Origin: Chloroflexota bacterium
GTDB lineage: Bacteria; Chloroflexota; Anaerolineae; B4-G1
Length of the DNA stretch: 34,577 nt
Direction: 5' to 3'
NCBI GenBank assembly: GCA_012514315.1
Contig: JAAZAN010000031.1
Span: 1 to 34,577, forward strand
Part shown: positions 16,206 through 25,028 of the stretch, one piece after another
Layout of the letters: the number at the start of each line of letters is the position of its first letter
How positions within the stretch are numbered: the first letter of the stretch is position 1
Position numbers and translations under genes: made by a program
The notes under the pieces: generated by a model
What the model saw: the letters and a program-made list of their open reading frames with translations, nothing else
The model's database searches: none
What the model was told of the DNA's origin: nothing

Positions 16206-16989
16206 CATACTTGAGGCAACCCGTGTAACAAAGCAGTTCGGTGGATTGATCGCCGTCAATTCTGTGGACTTCTCTGTTCCTGAACGGACGATTGTCAGTG
16301 TGATCGGCCCCAATGGTGCGGGAAAGACGACCTTCTTCAACTGCATCACGGGGTTCTATCGTCCGGAAGAGGGAGATATCATTTTCGATGGGGTTCGGCT
16401 AAACGAGCGTCGTCCCGACCAGATCAATGCTCTGGGCATCTCGCGGACGTACCAGAACATCCGCTTGTTTGGCGAGATGACAGCTATCGAGAACATCCTG
16501 GTGGGCCAGCATCATCTTCTGAGCTCTGGCCTGGCTGGGGCGATCTTTCGCCTTCCACGCACGCGTGCGGAGGAACGCGAAGCGCTTCAGGAGGCGGTTG
16601 CCTTGCTGGACTTCGTTGGACTGCGGGGACGTGGCGAGATATTTGCCAGGAACCTGCCCTATGGTGACCAACGTCGCCTGGAGATCGCGCGGGCGTTGGG
16701 GTCCAAGCCCAAATTACTGCTGTTGGATGAACCGACTGCCGGGATGAACCCTGCCGAGACGGAAGATATGATTCGTTTCATCCGACGTCTGCGTGATGAA
16801 CTGCGCATCGCGGTCCTGCTCATCGAGCATGATATGAAGGTGGTCATGAGCATCTCGGAGCGGATATCGGTTCTGGACTATGGCGTCAAGATCGCTGAGG
16901 GAACGCCGGCGGAGATTCGGAATGATCCCCGGGTCATCGAAGCCTATCTCGGAAGTGGTGTGGGCGCTCTGATGGATATTGAGGAGTAG
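16198..16989 (+). CDS. livG: Branched-chain amino-acid ABC transporter ATP-binding protein LivG-type
   Basis: Cytoplasmic ABC ATPase of 263 residues. Walker A is GPNGAGKT (37-44), the Q-loop glutamine is Q86, Walker B is LLLLDEP (173-179) and the switch histidine is in LLIEHDMKVV. The signature is LPYGDQRR (153-160), the LivG-type variant of LSGGQ. The start is GTG, overlapping the livM stop and preceded by an AGGGGGAG purine run (16187-16194). The frame continues upstream to 16174 without a better site. It pairs with LivF to energise uptake. Confidence 0.93.
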   Translation: MSSILEATRVTKQFGGLIAVNSVDFSVPERTIVSVIGPNGAGKTTFFNCITGFYRPEEGDIIFDGVRLNERRPDQINALGISRTYQNIRLFGEMTAIENILVGQHHLLSSGLAGAIFRLPRTRAEEREALQEAVALLDFVGLRGRGEIFARNLPYGDQRRLEIARALGSKPKLLLLDEPTAGMNPAETEDMIRFIRRLRDELRIAVLLIEHDMKVVMSISERISVLDYGVKIAEGTPAEIRNDPRVIEAYLGSGVGALMDIEE

Positions 16990-16993
16990 CTCG

Positions 16994-17707
16994 ATGGCGA
17001 TGTTGGAAGTCCGCGATGTGTACACGTACTACGGCAATATCTGCGCGCTCAAAGGGATCTCGCTTTCAGTTGAAGAGGGCGAGATCGTCACACTGATTGG
17101 TGGCAATGGTGCGGGCAAGAGCACGACGCTCAACACGATCTGTGGGTTGCTCACGCCGAAATCAGGCGCGATTTGCCTGGAGGGACGCGATATCCATGCT
17201 CTGCCCGCGCACGAGATCGTCTCTCTGGGTGTGTCGCAATCGCCCGAGGGGCGGCGCATCTTCTCTCGTCTCACTGTGTTGGAGAATCTCGAGATGGGCG
17301 CGTTCAAGCGTACCGACGTCGAGGGCATTCGGGACGATTTGGAGAGAGTGTTTGAATTGTTTCCTCGTCTGATGGAGCGCCAGAAACAGGTCGGTGGAAC
17401 GCTCAGCGGCGGCGAACAGCAGATGCTGGCTATTGGGCGTGCGCTCATGGCGCGCCCACGGTTGTTGCTGCTCGATGAGCCATCGATGGGGCTGGCCCCG
17501 CTCCTCGTTGAGGAGATTTTCCGGGTGATCCAGCAGTTGAACCAGGAGGGGACGACTATTCTGTTGGTCGAGCAGAACGCTCTGATGGCGCTCTCAGTTG
17601 GGCATCGGGGCTACGTTCTGGAAACCGGACAGGTCGTATTGGAGGGAACTGCCGCGGAGTTGCGCGAGAACCCGCTGGTTCAGAACGCCTATCTGGGGAT
17701 CAGCTAA
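16994..17707 (+). CDS. livF: Branched-chain amino-acid ABC transporter ATP-binding protein LivF-type
   Basis: Cytoplasmic ABC ATPase of 237 residues, the standard LivF size. Walker A is GGNGAGKS (36-43), the Q-loop region reads LGVSQSPEGRRIF, the signature is LSGGEQQ, Walker B is LLLLDEPSMGL, and the switch segment is LLVEQNA. The N-terminal YTYYGNICALKGISL is typical of the LivF branch. The ATG is seven nt after GAGGAG (16981-16986), which overlaps the end of livG. It is the last gene of the operon and is followed by a strong hairpin. Confidence 0.94.
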   Translation: MAMLEVRDVYTYYGNICALKGISLSVEEGEIVTLIGGNGAGKSTTLNTICGLLTPKSGAICLEGRDIHALPAHEIVSLGVSQSPEGRRIFSRLTVLENLEMGAFKRTDVEGIRDDLERVFELFPRLMERQKQVGGTLSGGEQQMLAIGRALMARPRLLLLDEPSMGLAPLLVEEIFRVIQQLNQEGTTILLVEQNALMALSVGHRGYVLETGQVVLEGTAAELRENPLVQNAYLGIS

Positions 17708-17727
17708 CACGCGATACGTTTGTTCAG

Positions 17728-17768
17728 GCGCCCCTCACTCCGATCGGAGTGAGGGGCGCTTCTGCTTG
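17728..17768 (+). terminator. Terminator of the liv-type operon (32-bp perfect palindrome)
   Basis: Arms 17728-17743 and 17744-17759 are perfectly complementary (16 bp each, centre CGATCG), followed by the moderately T-rich TTCTGCTTG. It lies 20 nt after livF and 32 nt before the end of the convergent glycyl-tRNA synthetase gene, so it may act in both directions, but no T-run follows on the minus strand. Confidence 0.75.
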
Positions 17769-17791
17769 TCGATGCTGATTGGCCGCTCCTG

Positions 17792-20700
17792 CTAGAAACC
17801 CTCCAGCCGACTCAAGTCGACGATGCCATCGGCCAACGCGGCGATGTGCTGCAGCTGGGCCAGCCGGTTCTCACGCAGCGCTTGTTCCTCGGCCATCACC
17901 ATCACTCCCGAATCGCGTGCGAAGTACTGATCGATGATATCCACCAGAGGAGTGAACGCGGCGAAAAACTCGTCTACAGAGCTGTCTGGCCGGACCTGGT
18001 CGCGCGCCTGAGTGTAGGCAGTGTGGAGTGTTAGCTCGGCTGGCTGAACGAACCCGCCGGGATCAAGCGGCAGGCGATTCTCCAGGTCGCGCGTGATGCG
18101 GACACAGCGCGCGTAGTTGTCGAGTATGCGACTCCAGTCGCTGCGCTCCAGCCACCCGGCGAGCTGAACGACCGCCTGGAGAGCCCGGTACGGGTCATCG
18201 CCGCGCGCGCTCAGTACAGCCTCAACGATGTCGTATCGGTGCCCCAGATCTCGCAGATGGCCGCGTAGTCTCTCGACAACGAAGTCCAGGGCGGCTGTCA
18301 ATGCACCCACCGGCGCTTCTACCGGCAACAAGGCAGCCGCGGCGTCCAGACCCTCCTGGACGCTGAATGGGCGCTCATGCGCAATGAGAATCTGAACAAG
18401 GCCCAGTGCATCGCGACGCAGGTGGTACGGGTCAGCGGACCCGGTCGGTGTCAGGCCCACCGCGAACAGACCGGCGATGCTGTCCAGCCGGTTGGCCAGT
18501 CCCAGGATCATCCCAGGCAGCGTCCGCGGTAGAATGTCGCCAGCGGACCGCGGCAGATAGTGCTCGAAGATGGCAGTGGCAACTTCCTTCGGTTCGTCCG
18601 ACAGCAACGCGTACTCCTGCCCAATCACGCCTTGCAGACTCGTCAGTTCGATCACCATCTGTGTGGCCAGATCGGCCTTGCACAGGTGCGCCGCGCGCCG
18701 CACAGTCTCAATATCCTCTGTGGAAGCGGCCATGCTCTTGGCAAGCCCCGGGGCCAGCCGCTCCAGACGTTCGGTCTTGTCCAGCATGGATCCCAGCCGC
18801 TCCTGAAACGTTAGCGTTGAGAGGTGCGTCACATACCCGGCGAGCGGGCGCTGTGTGTCTTCCTTGTAGAAGAAATCGGCGTCCGCGAAACGGGCTCGGA
18901 TGACTTCCTGATTGCCATGGCGCACCACATCTAGATGTCGTTCGTCGCCGTTGCGAACTGCGATAAAGTGTGGCATCAGGTTCCCGTGGTCATCGAGTAC
19001 AGGGAAATACCGCTGATGCTTCTTCATCACCGCGATCAGAACCGAGGACGGGAGGCGCAGGTAGTCTGGATCGAAATCGCATAGGAAGGGGGTGGGTTCC
19101 TCCACGAGATGGGTGACTTCGTTGAGGAGGGCAGGATCATCCGGGATGCGTCCGCCGATGTGTTGGGCCAGCTCACGGGCCTGGTCTGCAATGACCGCCC
19201 GACGCTCTTCAGGGTCCGCGATGATTCGCTGGCTGGCCAGCAGCCCCAGGTACGCGTCCGCCGTTCGGACCTCAAATTCCGGCGATCCGCTGGGCCGTGA
19301 TCCACGGCTGACCCGCCCGCCGGTGAGCCGCGCGAACTGAACAGGGACCACCGTATCCCCCAGCAGCGCCACTAACCAACGGATCGGGCGCGAGAACGTG
19401 ACACCGGATTCGTTCCAGCGCATCGACTTCTGGAAGCTGATTCCCCCGATGAGATCGGGCAGAACGTTGGTCAGTACATCGATTGCCGCCCGACCCTGCT
19501 CACGAACAACCGCAACCAGGTACTCGCCGCCGTCGATCTCCCGAATCTGTAGGGAGTCCACGCTGACGCCTTGCCGGCGGGCGAAGCCTTCAGCGGCGGC
19601 GGTGGGATGTCCATCAGGGTTGAAGGCGATCCGTTTGGGCGGCCCCTTCACCGTCTGTTCGACAGTCGTCTGGCTTGCCGCCATCTCTTCAACGAGAACG
19701 ATCAGTCGGCGGGGCGTCCCCAGCACACGGATGTCACCGTGGTCGAGCCGTGCCTCCGCCAGTAGGGCAGGCATCGACCTACTGAGCTGATCCATTGCCT
19801 GATCCAGATCCGATGCGGGCAGTTCCTCAGTGCCGATCTCGAGTAGGAATGTCTGAGGTGTGTCTGTGCCCTGCACGACCGTAGGGCTTACCCTGGACGT
19901 CGTGGGCTGGACCGACTCACCCAGCCACGGATACTCCATCCTCTGTCGCTGTTCGACGTACGTCTCGGCCACCTGTCGAGCCAGGTCGCGCATGCGTCGG
20001 AAGTAGGTGGCTCGTTCGGTGATGCCGATTGCGCCCCGCGCGTCAAGTAGATTGAATGCGTGCGAGCAGCGCACCACATAGTCGTGCGCTGGTATAACCA
20101 GGCCAGAGGCCAGACAGCTTCTGGCCTCCGCCTCATAGAGGGCATACATCTCGTTCAGCCGCTGCACATCGGCCAGTTCGAAGTCATAGCGGCAGTGTTC
20201 GATCTCGGGTTGCAGCAGGATGTCGCCGTAGGTATGTCTCCCGTCCCAGTTGATGTCCCATACTGAGCGAACACCCTGAAGAAACATCGTGATGCGTTCG
20301 AGGCCGTAGGTCAACTCCGTCGCTATCGGGTCCAACGCGAACCCGCCGGCCTGCTGGAAATACGTGAACTGCGTGATCTCCAGGCCGTCCAGCCACACTT
20401 CCCATCCCAGCCCCCAGGCGCCCAGCGCCGGGCTCTCCCAATTGTCCTCGACGAAGCGGATGTCGTGCTCATCGCGCTGGATGCCCAGAGCGTAGAGGCT
20501 CTCGAGATAGAGCTCCTGTGGATTACCCGGTTCAGGCTTAAGGATGACCTGGAACTGCGTATGCATCTGCATCCGATTGGGATTGTCGCCGTACCGGCCG
20601 TCATCAGGCCGATAGGATGGCTCGACATACGCGACACTCCAGGGCTCCGGACCAAGCACGCGGAGGGCTGTGGCCGGGTTCAGTGTCCCGGCGCCAAGCT

Positions 20701-20794
20701 TCTCACTATAGGGCTGCCAGATTGTGCAGCCGTGCTCGGCCCAGAAGCTCTGCAGTCGTAGAATGACTTGCTGGAAACTCAGCGTATGTGGCAT
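17792..20794 (-). CDS. glyQS: Glycyl-tRNA synthetase, fused alpha and beta chains
   Basis: Single polypeptide of 1000 residues joining the two subunits that most bacteria make from glyQ and glyS. Residues 1-293 are the alpha (catalytic) chain: [46 protein letters not shown] and the class II arginine motif [12 protein letters not shown] linker of about 20 residues follows. The beta chain begins at [13 protein letters not shown] (317-329), with [12 protein letters not shown] and the C-terminal anticodon-binding region. The start is the ATG with GAGGTG four nt upstream (20799-20804). It charges glycine onto tRNA-Gly. Fused forms are known in chlamydiae and plant plastids. No break or frameshift is seen. 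Confidence 0.96.
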   Translation of the reverse strand: MPHTLSFQQVILRLQSFWAEHGCTIWQPYSEKLGAGTLNPATALRVLGPEPWSVAYVEPSYRPDDGRYGDNPNRMQMHTQFQVILKPEPGNPQELYLESLYALGIQRDEHDIRFVEDNWESPALGAWGLGWEVWLDGLEITQFTYFQQAGGFALDPIATELTYGLERITMFLQGVRSVWDINWDGRHTYGDILLQPEIEHCRYDFELADVQRLNEMYALYEAEARSCLASGLVIPAHDYVVRCSHAFNLLDARGAIGITERATYFRRMRDLARQVAETYVEQRQRMEYPWLGESVQPTTSRVSPTVVQGTDTPQTFLLEIGTEELPASDLDQAMDQLSRSMPALLAEARLDHGDIRVLGTPRRLIVLVEEMAASQTTVEQTVKGPPKRIAFNPDGHPTAAAEGFARRQGVSVDSLQIREIDGGEYLVAVVREQGRAAIDVLTNVLPDLIGGISFQKSMRWNESGVTFSRPIRWLVALLGDTVVPVQFARLTGGRVSRGSRPSGSPEFEVRTADAYLGLLASQRIIADPEERRAVIADQARELAQHIGGRIPDDPALLNEVTHLVEEPTPFLCDFDPDYLRLPSSVLIAVMKKHQRYFPVLDDHGNLMPHFIAVRNGDERHLDVVRHGNQEVIRARFADADFFYKEDTQRPLAGYVTHLSTLTFQERLGSMLDKTERLERLAPGLAKSMAASTEDIETVRRAAHLCKADLATQMVIELTSLQGVIGQEYALLSDEPKEVATAIFEHYLPRSAGDILPRTLPGMILGLANRLDSIAGLFAVGLTPTGSADPYHLRRDALGLVQILIAHERPFSVQEGLDAAAALLPVEAPVGALTAALDFVVERLRGHLRDLGHRYDIVEAVLSARGDDPYRALQAVVQLAGWLERSDWSRILDNYARCVRITRDLENRLPLDPGGFVQPAELTLHTAYTQARDQVRPDSSVDEFFAAFTPLVDIIDQYFARDSGVMVMAEEQALRENRLAQLQHIAALADGIVDLSRLEGF

Positions 20795-20884
20795 TGAACA
20801 CCTCAACTATTGGACAATGGCTTGGCGGGTCTGTTGCGCCTTCGAGCGGACAGGACAGCGGGTAAGCGCGGTTCCCTCATCCCG

Positions 20885-20915
20885 CGTCACGGCAGATGCC
20901 CCATCTGCCGTGACG
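20885..20915 (-). terminator. Hairpin after recO
   Basis: Fourteen-base-pair perfect stem (20885-20898 with 20902-20915, CGTCACGGCAGATG arm) and a 3-nt loop, 9 nt after the recO stop on the minus strand. No T-run follows toward glyQS, so it may only attenuate readthrough. Confidence 0.55.
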
Positions 20916-20924
20916 ATTGTCTGA

Positions 20925-21767
20925 TCAGAGAATCGCACTGACGTCCTGAGCCAGACCTTTCACCAGGTTGGACTCCTGCTTGAGCCGGCCCAGGAATGCG
21001 AGCGAATTGATGCCTCGCTCCAGGTGGTACTGTATGTAGTTGCGCATAGAGCGCTCAATCTCATGCTCTGTCGCTGAAGAGATGCGGAGGGATCTGACTT
21101 CGACATAAGGCAGGCGTTGGCAATCCTGGAGGAACTGGAGTCCCTGGCTGGACAGCGCCATAGTACTGTCGCGATCTTGGGATGCAGCGTAGCACGCCTG
21201 ACACAGTGCGCCTCCGCGTGCAGGATCGAAGCCGTAGGGGAGAGTACTCCGATTCCGCTGGTCGATGTTCAGCGATAGCGCCCTGCTGTGCTCGCCGACA
21301 CACAGAAACAGCTCTGGGCGATACCCGGCCAGGCCCAGCAAATGTTGCTCATAGAAGCGGGCGACCCGGTCGAGATCCTGATCCTCACAAAGCCAGGTCA
21401 GCGCAAGATCCAAGAGATCAAAGAGCGCCTGCCCTCCCTCGTCCTGGGCAAAGAACAGGTCGGCCAGCTCCACGACATAGCGCGAATAGGCGCCGCGCAT
21501 CAGATCGCTGCGTAGCGCAGTGTGCGGTTCAACGGTCTCCGCTTGGCTGATAATATCCCATGAACCGTTGACCCGCGAGATGATGAAGCTGGACCGGCTG
21601 AAGAGCTCGACATGTCCTGCCTTGTGACTCCGTACCTTGCGGACCCCCTTGGCGATGACTTCAGCCTTGCCTGCCGGAGTGCACAGCGTCAAGACGCGAT
21701 CAGCTTCCCCTTGATCGCGCCGGCGCATTACGATTCCCTCTGTGTGGTACAGCCTGTCTGTGCCCAT
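20925..21767 (-). CDS. recO: DNA repair protein RecO
   Basis: Recombination mediator of 280 residues that helps load RecA on SSB-coated DNA with RecF/RecR. The N-terminal OB fold begins YHTEGIVMRRRDQGEADRVLTLCTPAGK and continues KGVRKVRSHKAGHVELFS, both typical. The C-terminal helical domain has a zinc-knuckle region in which one CxxC pair is clear (LCQACY) while the first pair reads C-x3-H (CVGEH), so metal binding may be atypical. The start ATG is preceded by GGAGAAGGG and by its own promoter with a leader of only about 12 nt. It is separated from glyQS downstream by a hairpin and 130 nt. Confidence 0.92.
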   Translation of the reverse strand: MGTDRLYHTEGIVMRRRDQGEADRVLTLCTPAGKAEVIAKGVRKVRSHKAGHVELFSRSSFIISRVNGSWDIISQAETVEPHTALRSDLMRGAYSRYVVELADLFFAQDEGGQALFDLLDLALTWLCEDQDLDRVARFYEQHLLGLAGYRPELFLCVGEHSRALSLNIDQRNRSTLPYGFDPARGGALCQACYAASQDRDSTMALSSQGLQFLQDCQRLPYVEVRSLRISSATEHEIERSMRNYIQYHLERGINSLAFLGRLKQESNLVKGLAQDVSAIL

Positions 21768-21785
21768 TCCCTTCTCCAGGCGGCC

Positions 21786-21807
21786 ATTATACCATCCGGA
21801 AGATGGA
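21786..21807 (-). promoter_or_regulatory. recO promoter with extended -10
   Basis: On the minus strand TGG-TATAAT (extended -10; TATAAT is the complement of 21786-21791), with a weak TTGCAC 16 bases upstream. Start of transcription near 21779. Confidence 0.65.
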
Positions 21808-21945
21808 GTGCAAGCTGTCCGTTGGGGCGGTGGCTGGGTGCCGTTTTGAGTTGGTAAGGCGTCGATCTCAGCACGGACTGCCTCGCGGGACCGTTGACTC
21901 GGCGGCTAAGTGTCGCAGCAGTCAGGTTACGAAGGCTCTTTGCGT

Positions 21946-22350
21946 TCAGGTGAGATCGGCAACGCTGAAACCATCGGGCAATAGCTCGGCCACGGTGGTC
22001 TCACGGTAGGCGCCGGTCGTGTCAGCGATGATTACCACGATATCCTCGCCGAATTCACGCAGGGTCTGCCGGCAGGACCCGCAGGGACTCCCGCCGTTTT
22101 TCGTGACGACGGCCAGGGCGACGAACTCCCGCTCACCTTCGGAGACAGCCTTCACCACGGCCGACCGCTCCGCACACGTGGTCAGTGGATAGACGGCATT
22201 CTCCACGTTACAGCCACTGTAGATTCGTCCGGATGCGCCCAGCAACGCTGCACCGACCTGGTATCCGGAATAGGGAGCATAAGCCTGCCTCCGAGCAGCC
22301 AGTGCGGTCTGCACCAAGGCAGAGCGATCGAAGTCATCCCGTTCCACCAT
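21946..22350 (-). CDS. cdd: Cytidine deaminase
   Basis: Small zinc enzyme of 134 residues converting cytidine and deoxycytidine to uridine forms in pyrimidine salvage. The active site is complete: Cys59-Ala-Glu61 (TTCAERSA, with Glu61 the proton shuttle) and PCGSC with Cys90 and Cys93 as zinc ligands. The substrate-binding YAPYSGYQVGAALL and GCNVENA segments are standard for the homotetrameric type. The start ATG has GGAG just upstream. The first 17 nt overlap the end of glmU, so the two genes are one transcript. Confidence 0.96.
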   Translation of the reverse strand: MVERDDFDRSALVQTALAARRQAYAPYSGYQVGAALLGASGRIYSGCNVENAVYPLTTCAERSAVVKAVSEGEREFVALAVVTKNGGSPCGSCRQTLREFGEDIVVIIADTTGAYRETTVAELLPDGFSVADLT

Positions 22351-23695
22351 CCGTCTCCTTGTTCCTCAAGTGAGCGGGTACGCCGTACACGGTGGCGCCA
22401 TCGGGAACGTCGTGCGTGACAACCGACCCCGCGCCCGTCCGTGCCCCTCGCCCGATGCGCACCGGAGCCACGAGCATCGTATCCGATCCAATAAACGCGC
22501 CATCCTCGATCACGGTTCTTTGTTTGCGCACACCGTCGTAGTTGCACGTGATGGTCCCAGCGCCGATATTCACATCGCGGCCGACTTCAGCATCCCCCAG
22601 GTACCCGAAATGCCCCACTCTTGTTCCAGGTCCGATGGTCGTGTTCTTGATCTCGCCAAAGTTGCCCACATGCGCGCCCGTTCCGATCTGTGCGCCCTGG
22701 CGGAGATGACTGAATGGTCCAATGTCCGATTCAGCGTCCATCACTGCATGCTCCAGCACAGATGCCATCACGCGGCATCCATCCCCAATGTGGCTACAGA
22801 CGATCACGCTGTTGGGACCGATGTCGCATCCTCGCCCAATGACTGTCGATCCGCGCAGATGGGTGTTTGGCCAGACAGTCGTGTCCTGCCCGATCTCCAC
22901 ATCGGGCTCGATGTACGTCGTCGCAGGATCGACAATCGTCACCCCCTCCGACATCCAGCGTTCATTGACCCTGCGTCGTAATGCCTGTTCGGCCTCAGCT
23001 AGATGAAGTCGCGTGTTGATACCCAAGGCCTCTGCCGCGTCGTGTGTGACGACCGCGTCAACGCGTGACCCCTCGCTCACAGCCATTCCCACCAGATCCG
23101 TCAGATAGTACTCGCCCTTCGGCAGGCTCATAGGAATCTCACCAACGTGGCTCCACAACCAATCCGCGTCGAAACAGTAGACGCCCGCGTTGAGTTCGTC
23201 GATCGCTAGCTGCTCGGGGGTAGCGACGGCTTCCTCAACCACCTCCACGATCTCCCCGGCCTCATCTCTGATGATATGTCCAAACCCGCGCGAATCATCG
23301 TTGATCAGCGTAAGGATCGTGACAGGCCCTGAGTTCAGCCTCTGTTGATCCATCAGCCGCTCCAGCGTATCCGGTCTGAGCAGCGGCATATCCGCGTAGA
23401 TGACCGCTACCAGATCGGTTTTCTCCTGAAGGGCCTCTCTGGCCTGCAGCACAGCATGGCCGGTGCCGAGCGGCTCGGCTTGTTCCACGAAGACGACGTT
23501 CTCTCCCACGATGGCCCGCACCACGTCCGACTCCGGAGCGATAACCAGCACGGGCATTTCGGTCGTCAGCGCACGGGCGGTGGCGATGGAATAAGCAACA
23601 AGGGGGCGTCCACCCAACGGATGGAGAACTTTGGGGAGTTCTGATTTCATACGGGTGCCCTGGCCGGCCGCCAGGATGACAACGGCAGTTCTCAC
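22334..23695 (-). CDS. glmU: Bifunctional UDP-GlcNAc pyrophosphorylase / GlcN-1-P acetyltransferase
   Basis: Enzyme of 453 residues making UDP-GlcNAc, the precursor of cell-wall and glycan amino sugars. The N-terminal uridyltransferase has LAAGQGTRMKSELPK (8-22), EQAEPLGTGHA and the YADMPLL metal site. The C-terminal left-handed beta helix shows hexapeptide repeats from about residue 250 and the acetyltransferase signature NIGAGTITCNYDG followed by FIGSDTMLVAPV. Length is usual. The start is GTG with AAGGAG about eight nt upstream. It heads a two-gene unit with cdd. Confidence 0.97.
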   Translation of the reverse strand: MRTAVVILAAGQGTRMKSELPKVLHPLGGRPLVAYSIATARALTTEMPVLVIAPESDVVRAIVGENVVFVEQAEPLGTGHAVLQAREALQEKTDLVAVIYADMPLLRPDTLERLMDQQRLNSGPVTILTLINDDSRGFGHIIRDEAGEIVEVVEEAVATPEQLAIDELNAGVYCFDADWLWSHVGEIPMSLPKGEYYLTDLVGMAVSEGSRVDAVVTHDAAEALGINTRLHLAEAEQALRRRVNERWMSEGVTIVDPATTYIEPDVEIGQDTTVWPNTHLRGSTVIGRGCDIGPNSVIVCSHIGDGCRVMASVLEHAVMDAESDIGPFSHLRQGAQIGTGAHVGNFGEIKNTTIGPGTRVGHFGYLGDAEVGRDVNIGAGTITCNYDGVRKQRTVIEDGAFIGSDTMLVAPVRIGRGARTGAGSVVTHDVPDGATVYGVPAHLRNKETDGGTG

Positions 23696-23804
23696 AGATC
23701 ACTCCTTGCTTGCTGATCGTAACGGTAATGATGGTTTGGCGCCGGGCTCCTCCTCCGGACTGCGGGGGCGCCCAAAGGATCGTCTCAGAGGCGGCAGCGC
23801 CGAT

Positions 23805-23832
23805 ACTATAGCCAAATCGCCGCGTATGGCAA
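23805..23832 (-). promoter_or_regulatory. glmU-cdd promoter
   Basis: On the minus strand TTGCCA (23832-23827), 16-base spacer, TATAGT (23810-23805); transcription start near 23798, about 100 nt before the glmU GTG. Confidence 0.6.
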
Positions 23833-23944
23833 GCGACTGTATCGCAACTGCTACGCAGACAGGACATGGCGCTTGGGACACGATGATCGCTGACTGGACA
23901 TCACGCACCTGGCCTCCGTGACGCTGCGGTCCGCAAGGTTCTCG

Positions 23945-24172
23945 TCAGTACCTGCTGGCCTTCGAGAGCATTCTGGCGCACGATCGGGCTTCTGCAGCAC
24001 ACGAAACCGATGTGTCCGGCGTCAGTGTCCGCACGATGTGAACCATGTGGCGCAGAGCCTCGAACTCCGCAGTGATGGATGGATCTGCGGACGACCCTAC
24101 GGGCCTGAGCTCACCGGACTCCCATGCGCTCAGGTACTGATCAAACAGCGCGGCTTTTCGTCTCTCATTCAT
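23945..24172 (-). CDS. Small protein translationally coupled to sigma factor (anti-sigma-like fragment?)
   Basis: ORF of 75 residues whose ATG overlaps the sigma-factor stop within the eight bases ATGAATGA, with GAGGAA about nine nt upstream inside the sigma gene. This layout is typical of sigma/anti-sigma pairs. The protein is charged and helical at the start (MNERRKAALFDQYLSAWESG) and ends in a Cys/Arg/Lys-rich tail. No transmembrane segment or zinc-binding HxxxCxxC motif is seen, and the glmU promoter begins about 110 nt later, so there is no room for a normal anti-sigma protein. An in-frame ATG at 24217 is an alternative start. It may be a shortened anti-sigma factor or a novel sigma partner; function unproved. 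Confidence 0.55.
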   Translation of the reverse strand: MNERRKAALFDQYLSAWESGELRPVGSSADPSITAEFEALRHMVHIVRTLTPDTSVSCAAEARSCARMLSKASRY

Positions 24173-24854
24173 CGCGAGTTGTTCCTCGTGACTGACCTGC
24201 CTTCTCCTGACCCTCATCTTGCCTCGTGTGGTCCGGCCACAACCATTTGCGCAGATTGGCCAATGCTCGGAACTGAAGGAGCTTGACGGCGCCGGTTGTC
24301 TTGCCCATCACTCTGGCCGTCTCCTTGACCGAGAGCGCCGCCCCGAATCGCAAGGCGACCACTTCCCGCTGAGCTTCAGTCAGCCGGTCCAGCGCCTCGT
24401 ACAGCGCCTCCCGCTGTATTCCACTCTCAATGGTTGCGAAAGGGCTCTCTTCTTCTGGGGTCGGCCAGTGCTGGATGTCGTCGACCTGGATTGTCTCGTG
24501 TCGGTATTCACCGCGATAGTAGTCAGCTACAATGTGACTCGCGGTTCCCAATAACCAGGCGCGCAGCGATCGAGGGGCGGTCTTCTGCGCCCGCATAGCT
24601 TCCAGAAACCGCACGAACACCTCGCTGGCAATGTCGTCGGCTAGGCTGGGATCGCTCGTGCGGTACAGCGCATAGTTGTAGACGGGATCGAAGTAGCGCT
24701 GGTGAATGGTGGCCAAAGCCCGCTGATCGAATCGTTGGGCCTGTCGGACGAGTTCCTCGTCGGGCCACGTGAGTGGGTTCCCCTTCTCGTGGGTAGTGGT
24801 CTGCGGAAGATGTGTCATCTGGGTATACGCATAGCGTCCACTGCAGTATAGCAT
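24165..24854 (-). CDS. ECF-type RNA polymerase sigma factor
   Basis: Sigma-70 family protein of about 229 residues. Region 2 covers ELVRQAQRFDQRALATIHQRYFDPVYNYALYR and DIASEVFVRFLEAM, with the AWLLGTASHIVADYYR end of region 2. Region 4 is LTEAQREVVALRFGAALSVKETARVMGKTTGAVKLLQFRALANL, a full helix-turn-helix. A charged tail (DHTRQDEGQEKAGQ) follows. Start choice: the ATG at 24854 has GAGGG just upstream; an ATG at 24818 (MTHLPQ) lacks a ribosome site but also fits family length. It is divergent from a histidine kinase gene and overlaps a small ORF at its end. What it senses is not evident. Confidence 0.88.
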   Translation of the reverse strand: MLYCSGRYAYTQMTHLPQTTTHEKGNPLTWPDEELVRQAQRFDQRALATIHQRYFDPVYNYALYRTSDPSLADDIASEVFVRFLEAMRAQKTAPRSLRAWLLGTASHIVADYYRGEYRHETIQVDDIQHWPTPEEESPFATIESGIQREALYEALDRLTEAQREVVALRFGAALSVKETARVMGKTTGAVKLLQFRALANLRKWLWPDHTRQDEGQEKAGQSRGTTRDE

Positions 24855-24956
24855 GCTTCCCTCACCTGCCCAGCGTGCCCCATCGGTATGCGCAGCCAGA
24901 CCTCCGCCGATGACGACGGAAGCTACGCTGGACGACGTGGTGAGCGATCTGATTCG

Positions 24957-24985
24957 TTGCGATGCAGCATTTCGTATGGTAATAT
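24957..24985 (+). promoter_or_regulatory. Promoter of the histidine kinase gene, overlapping a divergent candidate
   Basis: TTGCGA (24957-24962), 17-base spacer, TAATAT (24980-24985) on the plus strand. On the minus strand TGGACA (25006-25001), 16 bases and TATTAC (24984-24979) overlap it, a possible sigma-gene promoter. The -10 boxes share the same bases, so the two would compete. Confidence 0.55.
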
Positions 24986-25028
24986 GGTCGCATAACACGC
25001 TGTCCAGTCCAGGAATGGAGGGACCGAT

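Noticed and set aside
23697-23944. Small minus-strand frame (69 codons) upstream of glmU as a gene
   Set aside because: It covers the glmU promoter, has no ribosome site and a Pro/Ser/Arg-rich translation without recognisable features.
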